From assembly GCA_037893225.1 (NCBI GenBank), contig JAZGUH010000413.1, positions 620,001 through 684,000 on the forward strand: a stretch of DNA of 64,000 nt, read 5' to 3'. The position numbers and the translations under genes were made by a program. Shown here piece by piece: positions 1 to 13,200 of this stretch; position 1 is the first letter of the stretch, and every line of letters begins with the position of its first letter. A model generated the notes under the pieces. That model searched no databases, was not told the origin of the DNA, and worked only from the letters and a program-made list of their open reading frames with translations. Origin of the DNA: Hippasteria phrygiana (Eukaryota; Echinodermata; Asteroidea; Valvatida; Goniasteridae).

Positions 1-736
1 CGGACGGCAGGGCAGCCGCAAACGCCCATTGTCCAACTTTTAATAGCCCCCTCAAGCGGCACCAGACACAAACAGCTGATGTCTACGTGTACGCGGAGTG
101 AAAACCACATTAAAGGATTAGCGAGCATTGTGACTGCGCCATTATCATAGCGGCATGAGACACAAACAGGTGTGGAGTGAAAAGCGCAGAATTAGCGAGC
201 ATTATCACCGCGCCAATTACAGTAGCTTTGCAAATTGAATGGGTTCGCTGATTGACAGGTTGTTTTCCAAGATGTTCGTGGAAAATAGATAACAACACAT
301 GCATTTGCGCTCTATCGGGCCGCAAAAAATGCTCGTCTTAGCCGAGTTCCCGCATAACCAGAGCTCGTATTAATGAAATTTTCTCCCATAGGAATGTGCA
401 CAATTCGGTCGGGACCAAAGAAAGTTCTCGTCTTAACCGGGTTCTCGTGTTAACCGAGCTCTTATTACCGAGAGTCGACTGTATAAAGAACACTATTTCT
501 TTGAAAAATCTGAAAATCTTTTGAGCTTTGAAAAATGACATTGTTCTTATTCTTGCAAGATTTCATTTGGAGGTTATTGGCATGTTTTGGCAGGTTTTTC
601 TCCCACACCTACCCCACCCTTCCCCCATCCCCACTGCCACACCCTCTTCCACTCCACCCCACCCCTTCAGGGTGATTGAGGCAAGAGCTACACACAATAA
701 GGTTGTCATTTCAGAGTTCCTTTTTCTCTTGATCAG
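1..736. other. Intron or 5' flank of ITIH-like gene 1, no coding exon
   Basis: No exon is recognisable upstream of the first VIT exon. Bases 62-235 hold an imperfect tandem duplication of about 95 bp sharing the words agacacaaacag, gagtgaaaa and attagcgagcatt. Bases 330-470 repeat variants of ctcgtcttaaccgagttctcg. Bases 601-665 are C-rich and end in the polypyrimidine tract before the acceptor at 735-736. Confidence 0.6.
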
Positions 737-875
737 GTCCGAGGAGAAGAATGACTTCACCATATCCATCAACGTTGAAGCAGAAAGCACGCTGTCATTC
801 AACCTGACATATGAGGAACTTCTGGAGAGAAAGAATGGCTACTTTGAGAATGCCATTTCCATTTCACCGGGCCAG
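737..875 (+). CDS. ITIH-like gene 1, VIT domain exon
   Basis: Acceptor gatcag at 731-736 and donor gtcagt after 875. One leading base (G) completes a codon from the missing upstream exon. The translation contains FTISINVEAE followed by LSFNLTYEELL, a typical VIT-domain beta-strand segment of ITIH proteins. It joins in phase to 2288. Confidence 0.87.
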
Positions 876-1243
876 GTCAGTACATTAGTCATCCTATTAT
901 TCAACTTTGTCTTTATATTGTGTTTAAATCTGTTTTATCTGTTGAAGCGAACATTGCAAAAACAGTGTTTAGCAAGTAAACACTTTTCTAAACACATATT
1001 GCTATCAGTTTGTAAACACGTTTACACATTAAACATGTTTAGCGTATTGGCGAATAGTGTTGAACATTGATGTTTAGGAATTGGACACGTAATTAGCTTC
1101 TAAACATGTTTAGAAACTGATAGCAAGAGTGTGTTTATTTGCTCAACACAGTTTTTAGAGTGAAGGTCACGAATAGATCAAAGGTCATGAAAGGATACAT
1201 TAAACCATACTTGTCAATGTATTGACAATCAACGCATCCACCC

Positions 1244-1275
<32 letters not shown>

Positions 1276-4200
1276 ACTCTCCCCCTATGGAGGGAGCCCT
1301 GGCTACGACGCTGGCTATGACTGATCAATACGTCAAGGGGCGTGTCTTAAATTTGATGGATCCGCCTATTAAGAGAAGACTGGGAACCAAATTTGTGTCT
1401 TCGAAACGGGTGAGAAACCCAATAAGTTAGTGTTGGAAAATGTGTGCATTTCCACCAACGGTGTATTCCACTAAAAGGAACACTGCTTAATATTTTTTTT
1501 ACTTTTGGTGCATGTCCAATAGAAACCTGTAGCACAACACCCCAGATATCCAATCTGCATAGTGTCTCGATTGGGAATCAAATCAGAGACGATGCATATA
1601 AAATCGCTGGATTTCCTGATTAGTGTCTTATGATTGTAAAGATCAATCCTCTCATGGTGTCTGCGACGACATTTTTGGAGTCGACTCCTGCTAGCAGGAA
1701 TCAACAGATACATAATGCGTCAGCGACGCATCCAATGAATCCAGGCGGTGTTGTGATTGATTTCATGAAAGAAGAAATGACTCTGTGAATTGCCACGCGC
1801 TTTCTTTTCAGAGAATCTACAATCTTTAAAGCATTGGTTGTATAGTTGGTGAGTTTCAGAGTCATCGGGTGGTGCCTGAAATCTGCTCCAATGAAGAAGA
1901 AATCGGTTACTTCAGTAATGAGTCGACTCATCAAAAAAATGAAATCTCGATCCCGATTCAAATGGTAGAATCGACTCCAGCATGGAATCGTACAACCCTA
2001 GTCTGTACCACCTTCCAGGCTTCTGTGATTATCAGGCTATTTATGCTTGGTGGCTCAAACAGTACTGATTGATGGGACACATGGAGATTTTAGAAGATTG
2101 CAGTTTTCAGAGATGTATTTCAGATCAAAGGGTTGTTGGGGATAAACGGGATCCAAATCAAAAACTTGTTGAATGTTTCTTTCACCAGTAATTCAAGACC
2201 ACCATTTATTATTGGCATGAAGTGGAAATAAATTTTCTGAACGTAATTGTCTCTTAATTAATAAGACATATTTGTTTCTTCTGGCAGACTGTCGAACATC
2301 TTATTGTAGATGTGCACATCATTGAGCCTCAAGGAATCAAGGAGGAATCCGTTGACTTCTTTGTGAAGAAACAGATGTCGGACGGCAGCACGGAGGACCA
2401 GCACCCAGACTGGGCCCAGATTAAAGGTCTGCATCGGGAACGAGTGAGCGTGCAGTTCCATCCAACCGTTGAGGATCAGGAGGCTCTGGCTACGAGCGGC
2501 AACCTTGGCAAATTTGTAGTGAGGTATGATGTTATCCACGAGGCCACTGCCGGAGATATCCAGGTAAATGACATTGCCGTAAATTTGCTATGAATTTCTT
2601 TGATACAAAACACCTTGTTCATCCAATATACACCGAAGACCAAATTAAGGCCCAGATTCAGAGGTCAGAGACTAAGCCCAACCCGCCAGAGTCTTAAGCC
2701 CAGACCATCCTCTCGGATCTGAAACCATGACCAAGCCCAGGGTCTGAAACCAAACCCAACCCCTGGGGTCTTAAACCAAACCCCCAAGTTTTTATTTCAA
2801 GATCAACCACCAGGTCTTAAACCGAGACAAACCCCAAGGTTTATAGATCAACCATCTTATGGTCTAAGCAAAACTTTACGATACGATCTGGGAAGCGGCA
2901 ATGTGAGGATCACTCAACGGCTTTTGAAGCGTCATCATTGGTTTATGTCTTCTGATTGGCACCCCCTCAACAAAGAAGCTGACAAGTTGGGAGATTGCCA
3001 ACACAGGTCAAGGTATAGCGGAGTTGGTAGAGCGCCAGACCTATAGAGTATAGGTGTCATGGGGTCAAATCCAGCTCCTCTCCTTTTTCATTGTTAATTT
3101 TGATCATTGTTTATTCAGTTTTCCTTTTGGCTTGTTTGATTATACATTGAACTGAGTGTCGCTTTCTCGGATCCTTTGCTGCGCAGATTGTCAACGGCTA
3201 TTTCGTGCATCACTTCTCACCCGAGGGATTCACACCTACACAGAAGAATGTCGTGTTCGTGTTGGACACCAGCGGCTCGATGAGTGGAACCAAGATACGT
3301 CAAACCAAAGAGGCAATGGAGATCATACTGTCAGACCTACGGGAGAAGGACCAGTTTGGTATCGTGACTTTCTCCTCTACAACGCGGTCATGGAGAAATA
3401 ACATGGTGCCTGCAAGCAAGGACAACATTGAATCTGCCAAAGACGAAATCAGAGGACTTCATGCCAGTGGAGGTTTGTTGATATCATAATTTGCTTTACA
3501 TGTTCTTAGATGTCTACAACTACATACATATTTTACTTCTGTGGATTTGCCAGGGGTAACACAAAATGGAATGCATGAAGAATGGATGCTTTGGGTTAGT
3601 TATTTTAAAATGACCTAAAAATACAGTGTTTTTGGAAAACTTATATGTCAAGCCCTGTACGAATATTTGTTTGTTAGGGTTTTGTATCAACATTTTCCGG
3701 ACCCAAGAAAAATGTACTCCGAAATTGTTCGCCCTGCAAAATGCTTTAAAAATCAGGGGTGGGGTCTACTTTTCAATGAGGGCACTAATAGCCTTTGCAC
3801 ATACTTCCAAACAGAAAGCATATCAGTGCACAAGATGGTCGATCATCCAGCTCAATCGATTTAATAAAGAACTTTTGGGGGGATGAGGTGCATTTCTAAA
3901 TTTCTAATACATTTCTAAATGTCTAAGGGCGGATCCAGAACACAATTTTTTTGGGGGGCCCAAAAAAATGTTCCCCGATAAAGGGGTCGAAACAAAATGC
4001 ACAAATCACAGATAAAACGGAGGGTTTTTCTTCCCTTTCTTTTCTTTGTTTTATTTTGTATGTGGGTGTACCCAGTGGCTGCATTTTTGCGAGGCCATGG
4101 CCCCCCTTTGCCCCCCTTCCCCGGATCCGCCGTTGGTTTTTGTAGGATGTGATTTTGGACGCCAATTGCCGAAATTATATGGTCCTAATCTCTCTGTTCA

Positions 4201-7200
4201 TTTTGAGCCGGAAGTTACATCCAGGATGAGATTACCAGTGTCAACTGGTGGATTGTGGTTTGACTTTGTGTGTGGATGATTATAATCTCTGTGATTTGTG
4301 AGAAACGTGTGTAATAAAAACTGACAACCGAGGTATACTCTTCGCAGGAACTAACCTCCATGGTGGTATCGTTGACGCCATCGCTATGTTGGAAGAAGCA
4401 CAAAGCAACGCAGTCACATCCGTGGGTACGTTCTCCCTCATCATCATGTTGACAGATGGCCAGCCTACATCTGGAAGTATCACCAACCCGAATGCCATCA
4501 AGTATGACATCCGCCGCCGGCTGGAGGGCCGATTCTCCCTCTTCTGTCTCGGTTTCGGCAACGGCGTGAACTACCCGTTCCTGGAGCAGCTGTCTCTGCA
4601 GAACCGAGGACTGGCCCGCAAGATCTACGAGGACTCTGACGCTGGGCTGCAGCTGGTTGGGTTCTTTGACGAGGTGGCCAGTCCGTTGTTGGTAAACATC
4701 AAGGTCGAGTACGACGACAGCATGGTTGTCAAGAACAGCATTTCCGAAACGTCGTTTCCATCATACTTTGAGGGGACGGAGTTGGTGGTGGCCGGCCAGT
4801 TGTTACAGAATGACAGCCTGCCTGATGTCCTGACGTGCACAATTAGAGGAGGATCTGGTGGTGTGGAGATTGAACTTGAGCTGGTGGCAAACGTCAAGGT
4901 TTGGACCAACAAATTTACATACAAAATCATCATATTCTGTTTCCGTTTAACGAAACCTAGGATTTCCAGACGCATAGAAATATTCCTTAAAAAATGTGAA
5001 GAGAATGAGATATTTCTGGCTAAAAATCGTCTTGACGTGACCGCAACTTTACAAACAAGAGGAGCAATACCTTAATTATTCGACAGCTGTCGGATATTCA
5101 AATTACACCGTCACGTCAAGACGATTTTGTGCCGGAAATGTCTCATCATTTTCTTTACATTTTGGAGGAATATTTCTATGCTTCTGGAAACATGGACAAT
5201 TAAACTGTAGGCAGAGATGAGACCAAGAATATGTATGCAGGTAAAGTGTGATTTGTTTAACTTAGATTTCTAACAGAATTTCCGTGCAGTTCCTTGCGCT
5301 AGGACGCCATTGTTGGCAGAGCTTGTTATTGAGATCGTAGGGATCATTACGGGGACCATAGTTTGGGTAGAGTTGATTCTCTATAGTGAACTATAATTTG
5401 TTATGATTTATTTTCTTTGATTTTGTTTCAATTATTTTTTTTTTAAATTACATTTATTTATTCATTAATATTTTGTATTTGTCTGTTTCTTTCTCGTTTT
5501 TTAGGACAGGTTAATTGGGTTGGGTTGGGTTGGGTTTCTGCACTACTTTAGACGGGTTTGAACCTCACAGATTAGAAACTGCTTTCAGCAAATTCCTTGA
5601 CCTAAGCATTTTTGACCCACAGGAAGAGAGTGACGCCCTCCTTGACCCACAGGCAGTGGATGACTTTGCCCAGCGCCTGTGGGCCTTCCTCACAATCAAG
5701 GAGCTCCTGCGAAAGCGCGTCGGCGCAGACGGCGACGACGAGAAGGCAGCCCTGACACAGAGGGCGCTAGAGCTGTCCCTCAAGTATCATTTTGTCACCC
5801 CGCTGACGTCGCTTGTCGTGGTCAAGCCGGATCATGATGAGCCTGTTATTACAGACCCAGAGCCAGAGCTTCCTGAAGTAGAGGTTATGCACCCACTGTT
5901 TGGTATGTTTAAATTTGCTTTTCATTTTCAAAATTTTTTTAATACTGAGATATAAGCTCTTCCGGGATGCTAAGGAAACTTAGGGGGTTTCGAAACCCTG
6001 GCTTCGTCTTCGGCTTCGGCTTCGTCTCTGACTTCTGATGAATAACTGAGAAGCAAACCAAATGTAAATATTCAATTGCTTTCATAATCAACCGAATGAA
6101 TGTTCCTGAAGCAGAATCTGCACCAAAATTTAGAATAACATTTTGTTTGCTTCTCAGCTATTCAAAAGTCGGAGACGAGGCCGAAGACGGCCAGGATTCG
6201 AAAATAGAGTGATTGCATAATCTTCCTGTATTGACTAGGGGTGTGCATTTACGGGTAGTAAAGAACCGGGTAGTAAAGAACCGGTACCCGATTGAAAAAA
6301 ATACGGGTACTCGGGTACCCGTTAAAGAAACCCAACCCAAAACTTCCAATCCCGGAAGTTGTAATAATGTCTTTCTCTGAGATTCAAAAAGTCTGATTTC
6401 AGAATTTCAGACAAAGGTCTGAAAAATCTCATGCCTGTCCAGTATGATCACTTCTCTGCCTTTGCATATGCCGGCACGTGCATGCGCCGACATATCACAA
6501 AAGACGGTTGTCCGGAAGCTTTATACAGTTGTATTTATTGTGGAATGAGGTACACTATTTTGTCTGGTCGAGGCTAATATCTGTGCCTAGACTACAAAAA
6601 CCACGGTAAATTCCCTTCATTGTCAACTTTCGTGAGCGGCATAAACGCCATAAATTTTGAAAATTCCCAACAAATATCATTCAAAACCTTTTTCATTGAC
6701 TGGGATTGGGAAGATACTATGCGATAATGTAAAGTTGTACGGGTACTCGATTCCATTATCTGGAACCGGTTCCTGACATGAACGGTCGGGTATCGGGTAA
6801 CCGGTTCCGATGCACACCCCTAGTATTGACCAAGTTACAGAGCTGCAAAGGGTAATGCTGTAGATTGTGCAGGTTGACTTTAAAATCCAGTGAGATTTGG
6901 TGAGAATACAGCACCGTACTTAATTCCGGGCATACCGCGTAGGAGCTTCTACGTATGTGGCACTCTATGATGTTTTTTGACATGGGCTGCATTGAGGGCA
7001 CTGTTCCATAGTAGTCGTCGTCTCTTGCTTTCATGTTCGTGATTAAACAAATTCTATTTTGTACAAGTAGATTTTAGTACAACCTAAATCGAGCTCGTTA
7101 GACACCTTTGTTACTACTGCATCCCAATAAGACAATGAATATGGAGAAGAACAAAATAACCCAAAAAGCACACACTACACTGAGCAGCCTAGGCCTATTT

Positions 7201-10200
7201 GGTCTTCGTGAAATATGTTGCTTTATTATGTGCTACGTGCGAAGATTGATGTGCATTACTACTGTAGGAATTAGGAGCGTCCCGCTCGTAATTCAAAATT
7301 TGAAACTAATGAAATCTGTTACTCATCGTTGTGCAATTAATTTTTTTTTTGAATTTCTCATCGGAAAGTGTATAAATTATCTAATGCTAACAAATTAGCA
7401 ATTCAGTTTTAAATATTTCTTTTTAGGATGATACACCCAAAAGGGAGAGGCATAGCAGCTTTAATTTACAGTAAATACGTGTACAAATTATGATTTTTTT
7501 GTCACCAGTTCCAAGGAGTTATGTATACACTGCACCCATATCACAGCCAGGCCCTTGGGGATCGAACAACCGTCAGCGATCAGGCTCAGTGGGTGTACCA
7601 GGCCCAATTGGTTTACCAGGCCCAGTTGGTGAGTATTTCTGCAAAGTATTGCATCATATTTCACTTACGTTTTCGAGTGAAGTGAACTTGTTAATAGGTT
7701 GAACATAACAATGAAGTACCTCAAGAAATTGCCTTTCTCTTGAAATGGACTAGATGTGATTTTTCTATTCCAAACGGACACTAAAGTGATTTCCAACAAA
7801 AGACTTTCCAAACAACATTCTCCTAAATCATCACCCTTCATGTCTCCAAAATCACATCCTAGAGGATTCTTCATCCAAAATCACATCTTAGATTAAGTGA
7901 TAACGATTCAATATCACATCCTGTTTTCACACCTTTATAAAATATATCTAGTCTGAGTAACGTCCGTTCAACAGATCCACGATACGACCGTCTGATTATA
8001 TACGTGGATGCAAATTTTATGTTATACGCAGCTCACCAGCCAGTCACAGCCGTTGTAAAGCCATTTTCGGCAGCGCCATGACGAAGACTGTTGATTGATC
8101 GATAGCTGTCAGGCCAGTGTCAGCTGATCCAACTGTTTTCCATTATTAGAGAAAAAAACACTAGCCGAAAAACATTTCACCAACTTTTCTATACTGAGTG
8201 CATGTTTAATAAAATAGAGCGTGTAAGTTGACCTCGAGAACGTACGAGAGTTTACGAGAAACCGAACTTCCGGGCACCTCGAATAGAAGCTTCAACGTGT
8301 AAAGCGAGTAGTTTTCTTGAAATAATTTGTTTTGACGCTGTTCTCTTTACTGAAAGGTAGATAACAAAAAATTTGAGACCATGAGATTGTTATGCTAAGC
8401 AAACAGCAGCTAAATACCAGTCACAAGCAATATACATCACATGGAGTTTTAGCTGGTAACCTGCTTTTACTAAGCAAGTTTTTTTGTGCTTAAGCAAATT
8501 TTGGGCTTAAGCGCGGTTGTCTTGCAGAATCTTCACGTATATCATAGACTTTCGCTAGGATGAGGTTATAAAATCAAAACTTGCATCCCGAGCTCCCCAC
8601 AATCACATCTGTAGGATGTCATTTTGGATTTTAATCTCTAATCCTAGATGTAATTTTGGAAAATTGTGAAAACGGGATTTGGGCCAAGAGGCCAGAGGGT
8701 CATTTCTATAAATGTGGGGTCCAAAAGTGTGACATTTTTGGTGTCCCTATTACAACTGACCTGTGTAATTTCCCATCAGGTATCGTTAAAATTGACTTCA
8801 CACTATTTTTTACTTGTTTGGCAGGTACTTCGCTTTACATTCACTCTTGGAGATAGAAGGCATTAAAGAATGTGTCATGAATTGCAAAATCTTATAGGCC
8901 CTACATGTCACTATGTAACAAGGACACCAAAAATATCACGTTTTTGGACCCAACATTATTATGGAATGATCCCAGACACTAGATTTGATTTTGGAAAGAT
9001 AGGAAAATGGATGTGATTTTGCGTTTTTTTGACTTGTAATGTCGGTCAAGTATGTGATTTTTGCAAATCACTTCTTTCTCATGACCAAGTCCGTTTGTAA
9101 TAGGAAGTCCGTTTGTAATAGGAAATATGGCCATTGACTGGTATCTTGTGCAGATGCGGTAGTGTTCATTCAACCTTGTTTGATGCACAAAAATGCATTG
9201 TGGACAGGTTTGCGATTGATGATTTTAATGCAAATCAGGATTTATGATTTAAAAGTGTTATTATCTTCGAGTTTCGAGTGTCGAGGTTCCAAGGAAAACA
9301 AGTTGGCCTAAAGGATGTTCATCTATGCATCCTGTTCTGCCCGGTCATTATCTTTCAAATCTCTAACATCGAGTTTAAACTCGTTGTTCGTATTTTTGAG
9401 TTTAAACTCGATGTTTTAAATTTCGAAACTTGAAATTGCAAACTCGAAGAAAAGTGACACTCATGATTTACGTTCTCCGGCCTAAGATTAGGCCTAACTA
9501 TTTCAGATTTTTGTGGCAAAATTAATTTTGATTTACAAATTATAGTTTGTGGTCAATCAAATTTGATTTACAATTTTGTGGCCCGGTCTTACAAACAAAT
9601 ATGGGTGGTGATTTTAAAATGATGTTTGAATTTCATATTAGAATTGTCCTGATTACAATGGTGGCCTCTAAATGTGAAGATTGCTGCATTTTTCTCCAAA
9701 AGTTGAGGAATCACTGAATTGAAACTTCCACAGTGCATGGGGTAGTCTCACTAAATCGATGTTGAATACTATAGATTGTATTATTTTTTTCTAGTTTATG
9801 TTCGCAAATGCTCCAATGGACCTCTAATTCTGAGCAATGATTGACACATTATGGAGGTGTATGTGATTAAAATGGTCTCTTTACTTTGTCTGAATTGATA
9901 AATGACCTTGCTCAACGAAATGATAGGAAAGCCGCACTGTGGCAGTCTGAGTTACAAGCAGAAACAAATTTTTGAAATGTTTACATTTTTACATTTAAAA
10001 AGCCTGTTTCTGTTACCGTACATTATGAAGTTTTATGCCTGAATTCAATTTGGAATACTGTTTTGAGTGATTTGCCTTTTCCACTCTGAGTGGTTCACTA
10101 ACTTTGACCTTCATTTTTCAAAAAAATGGGGCATCTAACATGAAAGGTTATAGCATGGGCCAGGTATGAACAATAGCAACTCACAATGCATCAATTAAAA

Positions 10201-13200
10201 GTTTTGTTACCACTAATTTCTGGAAATGCTATGATCTCAATTATCAACATTTGCCACTTTCCATCCATTTCATGGTGCCACGTCACATATATCAGTTTTT
10301 GTTTTGCTATGAAAACTTCAGGTGTTCAGAACGGGCCTTCAATCCATCATTCCTACTACATCCCGGGTAAGTATCCGCTCCATGACAGACAAACTGTTGA
10401 AGGTATAGCCTAATAGCCTCAGCAATGCTTGTAAAGTCGGGGCACTCGTAGTCTTGGGTTAAGACATCAGTGGATCATTCGTTGCTGCATCTAGTAGTGT
10501 ACCCTTACAACTGATTTCGGCTAACAGCCCAGTCATAACGTCTTTGGAATTTCATATGAATGGGGATGCAGTCGTCACATGAAACTTTAATTGAGTTATG
10601 AGTTATTCATATCCTATTCAAACTCTGCATGCCCTGCACGATTGACCAATGTTTACACAATCAACCTGCACTTGTTCACATGATGGACAAGTATATCTAA
10701 AAAAGAAAAAATTAAACTCAATCGGTCTTACTAAATTCCCAAGACATTAGTGTGAGTGGGTTATTGGTCACAATCAGTTGTGAGAGAGTGTACTAAACTA
10801 CGTGGCGTATGCGAACAAGGACTGATCCACTGACATCTTGAACCAAGAATAGGGCACATGCAAAAATCAATAGACTGATCCATTAAGCGTTGCTCCTTGA
10901 CGTATAAACCAGTCACTTCCGTGCGTGCCACACGTCCAACATGCATGTCGGCCATGTGTCGGGTCACAATCTTAGCTGTGATTGGTCAATACGTCAAGGG
11001 GTGGGGCTTTATTGCATGCTACAAAGTCAAGTCTCATATACTCAAGGGCCCACAGATCATGTCACATACAAGACAGCAGTCTTCGCTGTGATTGGCCAAT
11101 ACGTCAAGGGGTGGGGCTTACTGTTCTTGCATGCTGCAAAGTTAAGCATCGTTTACTGGGGCCCACAGATCAATTTCAACTGAATACGCAAAAGACTGCA
11201 GTGTACATTACCTGCTGTCTACATACAACCTAGCTCACCCATTGTCCACCCCACTTACCTACTTTTTTTCTCCTTTGTTCCTATTGAAATATCAAACTCA
11301 GCGTTTTCCTCGTGGGGCCCTAAGATTTCTAAAGATTACTGGTACCTCGTGGGGGCCCCATTGTCCCTATCGTTACCCATTGTGCATGCGACCCCTTAAG
11401 ACACTACTTGTACGAACACACTGGTGCAGGCAGGACTGAACTGAAGTTTGATATGCTCATAAACACCAGCGTTGAAGCAAGATCTCATTGTATGCGTAAT
11501 ACAGGATCAGCGCGTGGTAGATGCTCTAATGCATACTTTATTTGTGCAATCCATATGTACATGTCTTGTTTAAGGTCTTATCTTTTACTTTTGTCCATCC
11601 ACCAGTTCGACGTAAACAGCTAGTACCCCAGCAAGACTTAGGCCTATGTAAGTACATGTTTAACCGTTTGTCAGACATTATTAGAGAACTTTATCCGGGC
11701 CTTAATTCAAGTTAATTGTCATGAGTTTCCCACACAACCAGCTCTTATAATTCCCCCCGCCTCCAGTCCCACACCCCCACTACATTCACCACCGCTCTCA
11801 TGCCCAACTCCTTTCGTTAGGTGATGTGGATGGTCTTGTCAGAGAAAAACCAATGAGAGGGCATACTGCTAAAACAGCTTTTTGATATCAGGAGTTTGGC
11901 CTCAAATGACAGGAATGCATATTATTTTGTTTTCTACCACAGTTTCGAGGACAACAACAACATCAACACCACAGACAACAACAGCAGCGACTGCGTCAAC
12001 AACAACTGCAACACCAACAACAACACAAGGTATTGACTTGCCTTAGATTCATTCATACGATGCTATGTGTATCATAATGAGTCAGTTGACTTAGGTAGTA
12101 AGGGCGACAGGTGACATTGTTTGGATTTGGATTTGGGTTTTTGGTTTTGGTTTTACCTTATTCTTGATTCGTAACTACACACAGGCGGTTTTGTCACAAA
12201 ATAACTCATTACCGACGAAGAGTTCACGAGTTCCCCACTTAATTTTGGACCTCATGTTTATTGTGCTGACTTCAATAGCCTGATGCAAAACGAAAACAAC
12301 AGTATTGCTAAGAGAACGTCTGTTAAATAAGGATGTCCTCAAGAAGAACGCCCAACCTATAACTGAATGCGGAACACACAAAATCGACACAATCACAAGC
12401 AGATAGTTACTGCACAAAATTCCATAGGATCTGTCAAAGAGACTGGGCTAACAATGAGTGGTATGGGTCAGTGTATCGGTCCCCATTCTCATGGCAACCT
12501 CCACAATGCTATGAGTTCCCACATTTGTTGTTTTTTATCGTGTTAGCACAAACCTGACATTCCTATGCCAGGAAACCCCCCCCCCCCCCCCCCCAAGTAC
12601 TAAAATTTTCACCCCTGACAAAATCTACCAAACAAGTGGATTTTTATTATGAGCAAACATCAAAATTTGAAAGTTGACAAAATAGAGAATGTTGGTTGTT
12701 TATGGTTGCAGAGATGGAAACACAGAACAAGCTGAAGTACCGTGCCAACTTTGTGATGTACAAAGAGAACCGCGATGATGTTGCTTTGTGTTTCAATGTC
12801 AGAGCAAAACCTGGACAAGTCTACCAGCTCGTTGAGGACTCGGAGTCAGGTGAGTTGGTTTTAGGATAAAGCATCTCTGCTCAAGCCAGATTTGATCTTT
12901 TTCAAAAGTTGTGTTTGCACTTAAAATTTGAGGGAGCTTTTAGCGAGACAATGATCAAAGCATCAGTGGTTAAAGCTTGCTGGGCTTGAGACTCGAGCGC
13001 ACGAACATAATACACATGTGATGTGTGTGTCTATTAGCTGCATCGAAATGATGTCAGAAGGTGGAATTTCCATCCAGCATGATTTGAGCAGGATTTGTGG
13101 CCCTTGAAACGCAGTGTTTACTAAGCACTCTGTTTTCTGATAGCCTGTGGAGGAAAAACCTAAACGTTTTGTTTCTCCACAGGCTCTCGGAAAGTATCTG

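Noticed and set aside
110..541. Minus-strand ORFs at the window start
   Set aside because: No domain or splice logic; they overlap the local tandem duplications.
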